Origin: a bacterium
Lineage (GTDB): Bacteria > Krumholzibacteriota > Krumholzibacteriia > LZORAL124-64-63
Assembly: GCA_024223715.1 (NCBI GenBank)
Contig: JAAEOA010000204.1
Coordinates: 1-64,000 of the forward strand
Direction of reading: 5' to 3'
DNA: 64,000 nucleotides
Made by a program: the position numbers and the translations under genes. Positions 8,562 through 17,424 of this stretch are shown here, piece after piece; position 1 is the stretch's first letter, and the number at the start of each line of letters is the position of its first letter. The notes beneath the pieces were generated by a model. It made no database searches. It was given only the letters and a program-made list of their open reading frames with translations, and was not told the origin of the DNA.

Positions 8562-9364
8562 CGAGGTGCCTGTTCGATGAGCCGAACAATACCTGCTTCT
8601 TCGAAATAACATTTTATTATTTTCCTGCCACCGGGAAGATCTTCTTTGACCACAACCACACCACAATCGCCCCAAGCCAGATGGTGAATGCACTGCCCCA
8701 CTTCATAAGTTTCCCAGGGTCGATAAGGTGCCGCTTCGCTCACATCGGTTTCAGCCAGCATTGCGGCGTACTCCATAATGGGTTCAGCATCATCAACCGG
8801 CTCTACTTCTTCGGGTTTATTTTCAAACTCTTCAGCAGATTCAATTCCAGACGAATTTTCCCGGGAGGAAAATTCATCCAATCCGGAAGTGGAATCTGTG
8901 GAGTCAACATCAGAAGGTACGGCAGGTTCCACATTTGTTTTGGGGGTGGGTAATCCAAGCAGCTGCTCGTCGTCGTCAGAAATATCTTCTGTAATATTGC
9001 CCTCAACATCTGCAGAAACTATCCCGCCGTCAGACTTTTTCTCCAAGGCAGCCATCATAGCAGCTGGGCTGTCCCACTGCATTTCATCATCTTCAGACAA
9101 ATTCTCATTGTCCGAATTTGAAACAGAGGGTGTCGAATCTTCTGGAGTTGGCAGTTCTGATGATTCGCTGGCAGAGGTGCCCGATGAATCTTCTGGACTG
9201 CCATCCAAGGCGTCTTTCAGCTTGGGAAGAAATCCCTGACAATTGGGGCATTGAAACCAGACCACTCCGTCATCGTCATCTCCATCGCCTGAAGAGACAA
9301 TTTCCATGTCCAGCCAGTCTTTGCAAACGGAACAAAACTGTCTGGACTTTACGTGGTTGGACAT
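8558..9364 (-). CDS. Zinc-ribbon protein with acidic linker and C-terminal SH3-like segment
   Basis: 268 residues from the ATG 7 nt after GGAG; a GTG one codon earlier is also possible. An N-terminal zinc ribbon (FCSVCKDW...FQCPNCQGF) is followed by a very acidic Ser/Asp/Glu-rich low-complexity stretch (about 55-215). The end is a compact domain: VGQCIHHLAWGDCGVVVV, then KIIKCYFEEAGIVRLIE. The last part follows the 'G..V.H..wG.G.V...F...G...L' pattern seen in small Tudor/SH3-like nucleic-acid- or polymerase-binding domains such as the UvrD tail. A role in transcription or DNA transactions is inference. Confidence 0.7.
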   Translation of the reverse strand: MSNHVKSRQFCSVCKDWLDMEIVSSGDGDDDDGVVWFQCPNCQGFLPKLKDALDGSPEDSSGTSASESSELPTPEDSTPSVSNSDNENLSEDDEMQWDSPAAMMAALEKKSDGGIVSADVEGNITEDISDDDEQLLGLPTPKTNVEPAVPSDVDSTDSTSGLDEFSSRENSSGIESAEEFENKPEEVEPVDDAEPIMEYAAMLAETDVSEAAPYRPWETYEVGQCIHHLAWGDCGVVVVKEDLPGGRKIIKCYFEEAGIVRLIEQAPR

Positions 9365-9404
9365 CACGATACTCCGAGTAGCGTTACAGACTTAATTAAA
9401 GAAG

Positions 9405-9584
9405 TCAGGGGATTATACTGCAACAGGCTTCTGATTCATCTTTGGTCAGGTAACGCATACCACACACCAAGCATTTACAGGGACCATCAATGCGGCCCTC
9501 GTTTTCTGCTCGACGCAACAGACGACGGTACTTAACAAAACTTTCATCTCGAACAAGCATACTATCTTCTTTGACGCTGATCAT
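9405..9584 (-). CDS. Small Cys-rich protein (59 residues)
   Basis: The open frame begins with an ATG 5 nt after a perfect AAGGAGG ribosome site and ends in TGA. The protein starts MISVKEDSMLVRDESFVKY, is basic in the middle (RRLLRRAE), and has five cysteines near the C-terminus: CKCLVCG, then ACC after 11 residues. That spacing suggests a small metal-binding knuckle. I do not recognise the family. It lies upstream of, and on the same strand as, the zinc-ribbon gene, 40 bp away. The excellent ribosome site is the main evidence that it is real. Confidence 0.75.
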   Translation of the reverse strand: MISVKEDSMLVRDESFVKYRRLLRRAENEGRIDGPCKCLVCGMRYLTKDESEACCSIIP

Positions 9585-9761
9585 TGGGTCCTCCTTGGCT
9601 CCGTCTCCTGCGTCTTAACATGGTTCCGGCTACAGTGCAAATCCGTGCAGTTTCCTTTGTGCCAGAAAGTGTTAACCGAGGGCATACTATTACATTTGGA
9701 AGGTGGAGTCAACCCATCCGGGATAAATAAATATAAAAAAAATGTGGGAGAAAAAGAGCGT

Positions 9762-10613
9762 CTATGATTCGGCGGCCTGAGACTCTTCGTCAGACGAAGA
9801 ATCAATTTTGGCAATGGGGTTGGTTGTCTGGTCGACAAGAAAAAGATCGCCCAGATCAACAAGGCCCATGGCATTGATGTCTTCAAGAGCGGCACGCAGA
9901 ACTGCGGCCGTGGCTTCAGCATCGTCACCGGCACGATGAGGGTTGTCGTGGGCAACATCAAAATGACGAGCCAGTTCAGGAAGACTGCGACTGGAAAGGT
10001 TGGGCCACAACTGCCTCGATAATTGCAGAGTGCAAAGACCGGTCACTGCTGGACGAACCACTCCCCTGCGGGCAAATTCCCAACTCAGGAAAGGCAGATC
10101 GAAACGAATATCATGGGCCACAAAAACATTTCCATCGAGCAAAGTGGCTACTGTTTCAGCAACATCTGAAAATGTTGGTGCACCTTCAAGATCCTGACTG
10201 CTAATTCCAGTCAGCCGAGCCACCCAGGGCGGAATGGAGCGATCGCTCCAGACCAGGGTTTCAAAACGGTCCAGAATTTCTCCGCCCCGCATGACCACCA
10301 GGCCAATCTCAATAATTTCATCCACACCAATTACACTGCCGGTGGTTTCCAGGTCAACAATGGCAAAAGTCACGTCGTCAAGATTCTGGGTCAGAATGCT
10401 TGAGCCGTGTACCGTCCAGCAATGATCGTGGGTTTCCACAAAACGAGAGTCGGCTCCCAGCAACGCCCTGACAACCACCTGAGTTTCAGGCATCTCATGA
10501 CGGCGGGCACCAAAAAGTTTCCGGGCTATGGCCGGAGTTGGTAAAGGCTTTTCCTGACCGAGCAGGAAATCATAAGCCTCGGACCGAAATTGTTTTAAAT
10601 CGCTTGAGATCAT
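9762..10613 (-). CDS. DnaQ-like DEDDh 3'-5' exonuclease
   Basis: 283 residues. The N-terminal ~85 look like a winged helix (FLLGQEKPLPTPAIARKLFG). The exonuclease domain begins at FAIVDLETTG (Asp and Glu of motif I). It continues with AHDIRFDLPFL (Asp, motif II) and HRAGDDAEATAAVL (His and Asp, motif III), so all catalytic residues are present. It resembles Pol III epsilon-like proofreaders and free-standing exonucleases. The helical N-terminal extension argues against the classic replicase subunit, and no GIY-YIG or helicase domain is fused. The ATG has no strong ribosome site. Confidence 0.88.
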   Translation of the reverse strand: MISSDLKQFRSEAYDFLLGQEKPLPTPAIARKLFGARRHEMPETQVVVRALLGADSRFVETHDHCWTVHGSSILTQNLDDVTFAIVDLETTGSVIGVDEIIEIGLVVMRGGEILDRFETLVWSDRSIPPWVARLTGISSQDLEGAPTFSDVAETVATLLDGNVFVAHDIRFDLPFLSWEFARRGVVRPAVTGLCTLQLSRQLWPNLSSRSLPELARHFDVAHDNPHRAGDDAEATAAVLRAALEDINAMGLVDLGDLFLVDQTTNPIAKIDSSSDEESQAAES

Positions 10614-10645
10614 GTATCAAGTATACCATTAAAAGGGCTGTCGGG

Positions 10646-11476
10646 TCAATTACCCGCAGTTAACTGGGTTATAGCGTTGTGGCCAAAACCCACCAATTCC
10701 ATCACTTCAACCCTGATTCGGGCCGGTGGAACCGGGATTTTTCGATTGGGAGGATCCAACGATGATACAGCCTTAACCCGCTCCGAGGCATAAGCCAACC
10801 CCAGGAAAGGGATCTCTTCATTTACAGCTGCAGCAATTTCCCGGGAGGAAATTTGGAGCATTTTTCCCGCCGGCATTATTGCGCTTTGGGTATCGGCACT
10901 GGCCATGACCCACTGCCTGCACGAGAACTGCCGTCCCTGAACCACACGAGTAGTCTTCTGCTGGCTGCTGATTTCATCAGGTACAAAATCAGACTGGAAG
11001 GAAGTGGAAATCATTGGATCCTGGCGCAACTCTTCCGCAGTGACATCTCGAACCTGTGCATCTTGCCAAAGACGAACCGAAACCACTGCCGACAACAATG
11101 GCCCCTGTCTATCCAATATTTTCGCAGACAAACGAACCTGAGCACCCTGACCGGCTGCTGGCAACAAACTGCCATCGGATTGCTCATCCAGTGGCAATAA
11201 TTCCAGTAAATACGTGCCATCGTTATTGTCGGTTGGGGTGGCCAGGCAGGCAATGCGGGTAATGCCCTCTTCACGCCGGCCGCCAGCCATAACCTGATGC
11301 CGGTAATCAACGTAATCGCCCTGCTTAATACTGAGTGGGATTTCCGTTTGACTCCAAAGAGTAAACAGATCCAGAGCTGTTGCAGGAACCGCCAAGAAAA
11401 TTATTAAAGCAAGAGTCCAGAGAGAACAAACGGCCGACAAATGCCGGCCGTTCGTTTTCAGAAATAAGTTTCGCAA
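10646..11476 (-). CDS. Secreted protein of unknown function downstream of the cytochrome
   Basis: 276 residues from a TTG 8 nt after AAGGA, 11 bp beyond the stop of the cytochrome gene. This start gives a signal peptide (MRNLFLKTNGRHLSAVCSLW, then LALIIFLAVPATA). The longer open frame would start inside the cytochrome gene. The mature part has a beta-rich region (YVDYRHQVMAGGRREEGITR) and no enzyme motif that I recognise. Tight spacing suggests an operon with the metallophosphatase-cytochrome, so a periplasmic partner role is possible but unproven. Confidence 0.7.
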   Translation of the reverse strand: MRNLFLKTNGRHLSAVCSLWTLALIIFLAVPATALDLFTLWSQTEIPLSIKQGDYVDYRHQVMAGGRREEGITRIACLATPTDNNDGTYLLELLPLDEQSDGSLLPAAGQGAQVRLSAKILDRQGPLLSAVVSVRLWQDAQVRDVTAEELRQDPMISTSFQSDFVPDEISSQQKTTRVVQGRQFSCRQWVMASADTQSAIMPAGKMLQISSREIAAAVNEEIPFLGLAYASERVKAVSSLDPPNRKIPVPPARIRVEVMELVGFGHNAITQLTAGN

Positions 11477-11487
11477 AACCGTATTCC

Positions 11488-12858
11488 TTAATGTTTGATT
11501 TTTTCCCAGTAAGTGGCGTAATCGAACTCGGGACTGTTTTCCTGATCGTGACAGGTGACGCAGGAATCTTTTGCCTGAGCAATCCATTTACCATCCCGGT
11601 CGTGTTCGGTTCCATAACCATGACAAGCTTCACACTGCACATTTGACAACTTGTTGAATGGGGATTTTTCAGCAAAGCCATTCAAATAACGATAGCCGGT
11701 TGTATGGCAGAGAATGCACTCCGGTTCGTTGCTCATTCCTTTGGCCCTGATACTGGTAAAAGCCGTATTATGCGACGATTCAGCATAGGCAGCCCAAGTG
11801 TCTTCATGACAGGTTTTGCAGGAACGTGCTCCCAGGTAAGTCTCTTTTTCGGACCCAAGGTCCCGGGGAAAATCTGCCCGTTTGGCTAATTTGAATTCTT
11901 CAAAACTGGCTTTGTATTCTTCAACTCGCTTGGCCATTTCCGGTTCGTCGTCCAGGGCCTCATCCAGGCTGGTCACTTCAACTTCAAATGCTTCGACCCG
12001 ACCGTTTTCATCGTTGACGAAAATATCTGAACGGCCAGCAAAGCGACCTTCATGAGGTGCTGCAAGAATAATGGTATCGTCAACAAGACGGCCTTTTTTC
12101 AAAGTCCGGTGTACGTGCCCCATGAGAACAAGATCGAATCCCTTTACTTCACGGACCAATGTATCGGTTTGGCCTTCGCCCAAGTGACCGATCAAAACAA
12201 CGGTGTCGCATTCTTCACGCAACCGGGGCATCAGTTCACGCATGGTCGCCACCGGGTCTTTTATATCAAGACCACTGTCGGTTTCGGTCATGGTGATGAT
12301 TTTGTGACGGGGAGCCAAAATGCTGACCAACCCGAACTTGATGCCATTTTTTTCCACGATCAGATATTCCGGGAGAATCAACTCTCCGGTATTGCGATCC
12401 ACAACATTGGCATTGGTGAAAGGCAGGTCGTATTTTTCAATCATTTCCCTGAGAAAGTCCAAACCGTAATTCAGGTCAGCTTCACCGAGACCAATGCCAT
12501 CGTAACCAAAATCACCAGTCACTTCACACAGGAAATGGGTCTGATGCTGATCATTCTTGTTGCGCCGACCAAAGAGGTCACCGCCGTCGAGCATGAGGAC
12601 AGGCACATTTTCGTTCCAAACCGAGTCAAAGTAGGTCGCCCTCCGGGCAACCCCGCCACGCTGTTTGGATTTTCAGCCACAGGGGTCTATTTTGCCCTTC
12701 ACATCACTCAAATAGAGCAATGAGACATTCTTCCAACTGCCTTTGTCGGCAGCCAGAGCACTTTTGTTGGAGATAACCCCAAGGCCACCAGTAGCCAACA
12801 ACACAAAAACAAGTGTTGTCAGGCTCAGTAACTTGGCCCGTCCCATAAACTTGGTCAT
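11488..12858 (-). CDS. Metallophosphatase-tetraheme cytochrome c with in-frame UGA (candidate selenoprotein)
   Basis: 456 residues if the TGA at 12673-12675 (codon 62) is read through. The ATG at 12858 follows AAAGG and opens a Sec signal peptide (MTKFMGRAKLL... to ALAA). Then comes the first strand of a UshA/5'-nucleotidase-type phosphoesterase (LLYLSDVKGKIDPCG), the TGA, and without a frame change KSKQRGGVARRATY and MLDGGDLFG. As I know the family, homologues read PCGC before GG-ARRA, so the TGA stands where a Cys is expected. The phosphoesterase part has GHLGEG and GHVHRT, but the usual DxHG is DVKG. The C-terminal ~130 residues carry four heme sites: CKTCH, CILCH, CEACH, CVTCH. It is probably periplasmic. 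Alternatives are a pseudogene or a sequencing error. Confidence 0.75.
12634..12652 (-). promoter_or_regulatory. SECIS-like hairpin after the in-frame UGA
   Basis: Twenty nt after the UGA the mRNA can form an 8-bp stem, GGTTGCCC with GGGCGACC (one G-U pair), closed by a GGA loop. Bacterial SECIS elements are stem-loops within about 40 nt after the UGA with a G at the start of the apical loop, and this one fits that description. No SelB-binding test is possible by eye. Confidence 0.5.
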
Positions 12859-13021
12859 TTTCGAAACCTTTCCCGTTTCAATAAATAAATTTCGTGGACT
12901 CCTTGTAATACCATCGGCTGCAAGAAGTTCCCGCTGAGTATTATATATGATCTGGAGTTGATGAGCAACTAATTGGCAGAACGCTATCTTGGCGAAATGC
13001 GGAAATAGAAGACCATTTGAC

Positions 13022-13051
13022 AAAAAAGAAGAGGGTGGCAAAACCACCCTC
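13022..13051 (-). terminator. Intrinsic terminator of the HU gene
   Basis: GAGGGTGG (13031-13038) pairs perfectly with CCACCCTC (13044-13051). On the minus strand the stem is followed by TTCTTTTTTG. It lies 35 bp after the HU stop. Confidence 0.92.
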
Positions 13052-13085
13052 ATCAAATGATCAATTCAGAGCAAGAATCCAAATT

Positions 13086-13379
13086 TTACTTTTGGACTCT
13101 TTCTTTCAGGCTCTTACCAGCCACAAACGCAGGATACTTAGCTGCTGCGATGGTGATGGATTCGCCAGTTTGGGGGTTGCGTCCAGTACGTTTTTTACGA
13201 TTGCGACGCTCGAAGGAACCAAAACCAGTAATCTGGACCCGGTCACCTTTGGCTACTGCGCTGGCAATAATTCCTTCGCGTGGTGCGGTGGAAAAAATCG
13301 CATCAACAGCACGCTTGGAAGCGGCTTTACTCATTCCGGTTTTCTTTGCCAATTTTTCGGTGAGTTCTGTTTTATTCAT
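13086..13379 (-). CDS. HU-family DNA-binding protein
   Basis: 97 residues, the normal length for HU/IHF. An N-terminal helical dimer part (MNKTELTEKLAKKTG) is followed by the family signature GFGSFERRNRKKRTGRNPQTG, which forms the DNA-binding beta-arm. The ATG is preceded by GGGGGTGAG; the longer frame is ignored. It has its own terminator and a 91-bp gap behind lptD, so it is probably monocistronic. HU versus IHF cannot be decided by eye, but a single such gene points to HU. Confidence 0.95.
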   Translation of the reverse strand: MNKTELTEKLAKKTGMSKAASKRAVDAIFSTAPREGIIASAVAKGDRVQITGFGSFERRNRKKRTGRNPQTGESITIAAAKYPAFVAGKSLKERVQK

Positions 13380-13470
13380 TCGTCTCACCCCCTTTCGTTT
13401 CTCCATTAGTCCCATGATACGGGGGTTTGTCAACTGTTATATTATTTCAAAATGACCAGGCGGAAAAAAA

Positions 13471-16400
13471 CTAGAAGCCACCACCCAAGCTACTGCCAAG
13501 AGTGCTCATATTGCTGGTCACACCCCGGGTCAATTTCAAATCGGGAATTGATTTCAAATACACCCGGAAGCCAAATTCTGAATTTCCCGTATTGATGGTT
13601 CGATTGAACTCAAGAGCCCAGCAATGAAGGTCTTTTTTCAGGGTATACCGCTGGCTGAGTGGAGCCCCGGTCACCAGGTCAAAACTGCCTGAATAATTAA
13701 AATCCCATGTACGAGTGAGATTGGCACTGACTCCAAGGTTTGCACTCGAACGTTTGGAATGATCGAGGTTATTGTATGTGTAAGAAAATGATGCATTCAT
13801 TCGGAAAGGTATGTAGCGACCACCCTCAGTCGGGTCATCCGTAGAATCATCCTGCTGACCGCCCTCGCGGTTGTAGAAATCGTAGAAAGAACTTTCTTCA
13901 CCATCAAAAAATTCCTCGGGATTATCTTCGTATCCCTGATCAAGGAACTCCTCGTCGGTATTGAGAGTGTCGGCAGGAGCATTCAGATCCACACCCAATC
14001 GATCAATTTTGCTGTTTCGCTTTTGCACGGACGGCGCAGGAACCACACCCACGTCGGCTCTACCTGAAAAGCTGAGGCCATAGTTGAACCGAGTAGTCAA
14101 CAGAGCCAGATTTTTAGGGTTGATGGTATTGTTCACTTTCAACGCCAGTGCCCGATTCTTCCCGGGTTTAACCGTCAGAGTGCTGTTGATATTTCCCCAT
14201 CTGTCGCCAGGTTCATTTTTTGGACGATAAGAAGTTCGCAAAGACCAGTCGAACAAACCGTCGAGTTTTTCTTCGGTCATGGTTGAGTCCGAATCACCCG
14301 TCAGATATTTTAAATCAAAACGGTTATCCATGCTCAGGGAAATGCTCGTTGAATGTGACTGGCGTCCGTTGGCTAAACCGGGACTCAGAGTATAGCCGGT
14401 ATTGAACCGGAAAGTGTGACGAACGGCTTTCAGACGCCCGACTTCCAAGGGAAAAAGGCCGTACAAGCTGGTTCCCAACCCGGCAGTGAAACTCAAACGG
14501 GTGGTAGTATTCTCCTCCAGGTCATCGAAGTCTTCGTAATACCCGGTGGTATCAGTGTCTGCAATCCAGGAACGCCCCATGCTGGTTTCCCGGTTCCAGT
14601 TCTGACTGGCGTTGGAACTAAAATTGAGGTTAAAAATTGAAATCCTGGGAGGACGGAAAGCAAGCCCCCAGGTACCGCTGGCATTGTATTTTGTCACGTC
14701 GTGCAGCTCATAACCCTGGCGATCTGACTTGATTCGATACCCCTGACTAAAGCTGGTATTACGGGCCATATCCCCCAGGAAATTGCCTTCCTGACCACCA
14801 CGAAGAGGCGAGGCCAGAGAAATTTCACGGAAGTTGAACGACATGGATGGTAGAATCATGGTGTTTAGAAGAACATCGGTATTCGGATCATCGTCCTCTA
14901 CGTTGGTGTATTCCTTACGTGAAGCATTGAGAACGGTACTCCCGAACGAAAAATTCCTGCTGACATAAACCTTTGAGGTCATTTCTCCACTGACGATGTC
15001 ACGATCTCGGCCTCCGGACAGGTCGTTGCTGCTGAGGCTCTGACTGGCCATTTTGACATCAGCCCTGAATTTGTAATCATCAAAAAGAGTGGGTTGGTTG
15101 TGGTTCCAGCGGAACTGCCATTCTTTTTTATCATCACCCGAAAGACTGACCTTGCTGGAATAGTCCACACCACCATTAAAAGCATAACGTTTCACATAAC
15201 GGTTGGATACCCGGTAACCAAAATCTTTTCGTTCGTTGTAGTCAGCCTCAAAAACAAAATCCATATTGTCGTTGGTTGCCCAGTAATAACCAAAATCACG
15301 AATGTAACGACCATTGCGACTGGACCAGCCAAAATCGAATTGAGGAAAAAGAATACCCGACTGTCGGCCGCTTTTCAGAGACTTGAAATAGAATGGCAAA
15401 GCAAAAATAGGAACGTTGCCAATATGCAGGGCGATAGGTTTGGCCACCACTTTGTCGCCCATGCGCATTTTCATTTTATCGGCCCAGAAATGATAGTGAG
15501 GTTCTTCGAGATCACAGCTGGTCATACGGGCACCGCAAATTTTAAGGGTACTGTCCGGGAAACGGCTGATTTCATCACCCACGTAATAATAATTATCGAA
15601 AGTGGTCACACCTCTTTTTACCGCCCCGGTTCGATTTTCAAAATCGTACCCCATCTGGTAGCCGGCAATGTTCTCTGAGTCTTCAATGAGTGGATCGCCT
15701 TCAGCATACAGTTCGCGGTTGACCGTACTGAGTTTTATATGGTCGGCCGAGAGTTTCATCGTGCCGTAGGTCAGAACCCCGTTTTTACGAATATTGATGG
15801 CCTTTTCTTCCATCTCAAAAATCACCGACCCACCTGTATAAACCACATCTTCAGCATTGGATAAAAAATCAAGGCCCGCGGAGGTTGTATCGTAGCCGGC
15901 AGAAGCAAGAGAATCCAGAGCCGCAGTCATTAAAGAGTCGATGGTATCCGCAGCTAAATCGGGGCTGGATTCGGTATTAAAAAGTCCCGTCATGCCCATG
16001 ATACCGGCCAATGAATCGGCATGGGCAATGATCAGCGAATCGGCCACAGCCACCCGGGCACTGTCCACTCCTGCTGAATAAAGGGAGTCGGCAAAAGCAG
16101 TGCTGTCGGCACTGCTGCGGCGCAACATATCAGTCAACCGGTCCGACCGGCCCAGCATTTCCCGCATGGCCGCCAGTTTGGCGAAGCGGTATGTACCGGT
16201 CATGTTTCCATCGACCTTAACCCTGCTGACTCTCTGGTTACGAAAGTCGAGAGTGATGGTATCGCCGTGCACATCGTTGGTGGCTACTTCATCGTTTAAA
16301 TCCATGGGCGTATATATGCTGTGAGCTTGTCCCACAACGACGGTGCGATCAATTTCATCATCCACAAATTTAATATTGATGCTATCGCCTTCGATAACAT

Positions 16401-17424
16401 CCATTCGGGGCAGACCTTTGTACAAGACAGCCAGACTGTCTGGAGTGGAGTCCTCCATGTGAGCTGATCCCGTCAAAATGACCCGGTCCAGGTGTCCGTC
16501 GAGATAGAAAAATTCAATGCGGTCGCCTACCATGGAGTTGGTTTCAGTCATGGACACCCTGGGGTTGCCCATGAGCACCATATGCTCCCGGCCATAAGCG
16601 ATGGCAGAATCGGCTTCAGCCCGGGTTTGTCCCTGGTGAATTTTTACTGAGTCCACCATGACCACTTTATTTTCCGTGCGGTAGAAACGCATGACTCCAG
16701 CTTTGCTGGTCAGAAGGTCACCGCCTTCCTCCCGGCTGGTCATGATCGGGTTTTGATCCACTTCCGCGAGATCACTTTCGCCATCAAAAAAAGCATGATC
16801 ACCGGTTACCAGATTCTGGCTGCCGGGTTCCATAATGCGCACATGGCCAAAAGCTTCGCCGGTGCCGGTAAGGCGATCACGGCTAATGGTATCAGCACGC
16901 ACTGTATAATCAGGGGAAACCAAAAGGGCGTCGCCAATGAGATGAAAGAAGCGGCCACCTGAGCGTGACTCTCCCTTGCGACCGGTGCCAATGACCTCAT
17001 CTTCAGTCAACCGCACATCGCCATAAAAATCGGAGCGTCCCTGGTTGCGGAAATAATAGGCATGGCGACAAGTCAAAACACCTTCATCCCGGGTCAGAAC
17101 CACGTTGCCAATCAATTCATACATTTCACGGTCGCGATAATATCGGGCTGTATCGCAGGCAGCCGTCAGGCTGTCCCGGTCGATGTAAACATTGCCCAGC
17201 AAATAGGAAATGCGTTCATTATTAACCACTCGGTCAATGTATTTATCGGCAACGGTTTTTGTCCGTTTCTGAATGGGTGCCGGACTTTCCTGAGCCATGA
17301 CCCAGGTGTTTTGAACAACCGGCCGCAAGCCAAGAAGAACCATTACCATAAGGGCAGGCAACAACACAAACCGAAACAAACCGGTAAAAATGCTGAAATA
17401 TGGACTGCCTTTTTGTTTCTTCAT
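13471..17424 (-). CDS. lptD: LptD/OstA-family outer-membrane LPS assembly protein
   Basis: 1317 residues, much longer than E. coli LptD (784). An N-terminal membrane anchor or signal (FRFVLLPALMVMVLLGL) is followed by repeated LptA/OstA-like strands (about 60-420: DRDSLTAACDTARYYRDR, GNVVLTRDEGVLTCRHAYYF). An Ala/Asp/Ser-rich insert at about 425-525 comes next, then another OstA-like stretch. The segment LKICGARMTSCDLEEPHYHF marks the LptD C-terminal domain, followed by a beta-barrel of alternating strands up to the end (FGFRVYLKSIPDLKL). In the family it inserts LPS into the outer leaflet with LptE. It begins TAATG, overlapping the ROK kinase stop by 1 nt. Confidence 0.9.
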   Translation of the reverse strand: MKKQKGSPYFSIFTGLFRFVLLPALMVMVLLGLRPVVQNTWVMAQESPAPIQKRTKTVADKYIDRVVNNERISYLLGNVYIDRDSLTAACDTARYYRDREMYELIGNVVLTRDEGVLTCRHAYYFRNQGRSDFYGDVRLTEDEVIGTGRKGESRSGGRFFHLIGDALLVSPDYTVRADTISRDRLTGTGEAFGHVRIMEPGSQNLVTGDHAFFDGESDLAEVDQNPIMTSREEGGDLLTSKAGVMRFYRTENKVVMVDSVKIHQGQTRAEADSAIAYGREHMVLMGNPRVSMTETNSMVGDRIEFFYLDGHLDRVILTGSAHMEDSTPDSLAVLYKGLPRMDVIEGDSINIKFVDDEIDRTVVVGQAHSIYTPMDLNDEVATNDVHGDTITLDFRNQRVSRVKVDGNMTGTYRFAKLAAMREMLGRSDRLTDMLRRSSADSTAFADSLYSAGVDSARVAVADSLIIAHADSLAGIMGMTGLFNTESSPDLAADTIDSLMTAALDSLASAGYDTTSAGLDFLSNAEDVVYTGGSVIFEMEEKAINIRKNGVLTYGTMKLSADHIKLSTVNRELYAEGDPLIEDSENIAGYQMGYDFENRTGAVKRGVTTFDNYYYVGDEISRFPDSTLKICGARMTSCDLEEPHYHFWADKMKMRMGDKVVAKPIALHIGNVPIFALPFYFKSLKSGRQSGILFPQFDFGWSSRNGRYIRDFGYYWATNDNMDFVFEADYNERKDFGYRVSNRYVKRYAFNGGVDYSSKVSLSGDDKKEWQFRWNHNQPTLFDDYKFRADVKMASQSLSSNDLSGGRDRDIVSGEMTSKVYVSRNFSFGSTVLNASRKEYTNVEDDDPNTDVLLNTMILPSMSFNFREISLASPLRGGQEGNFLGDMARNTSFSQGYRIKSDRQGYELHDVTKYNASGTWGLAFRPPRISIFNLNFSSNASQNWNRETSMGRSWIADTDTTGYYEDFDDLEENTTTRLSFTAGLGTSLYGLFPLEVGRLKAVRHTFRFNTGYTLSPGLANGRQSHSTSISLSMDNRFDLKYLTGDSDSTMTEEKLDGLFDWSLRTSYRPKNEPGDRWGNINSTLTVKPGKNRALALKVNNTINPKNLALLTTRFNYGLSFSGRADVGVVPAPSVQKRNSKIDRLGVDLNAPADTLNTDEEFLDQGYEDNPEEFFDGEESSFYDFYNREGGQQDDSTDDPTEGGRYIPFRMNASFSYTYNNLDHSKRSSANLGVSANLTRTWDFNYSGSFDLVTGAPLSQRYTLKKDLHCWALEFNRTINTGNSEFGFRVYLKSIPDLKLTRGVTSNMSTLGSSLGGGF

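Noticed and set aside
12607-13056. Separate small ORF with signal peptide ending at the TGA, and a separate gene starting at 12606
   Set aside because: Both are in the same frame and together make one family-typical protein. The stretch from the TGA to 12607 encodes the conserved GG-ARRA segment, which no start codon would include.
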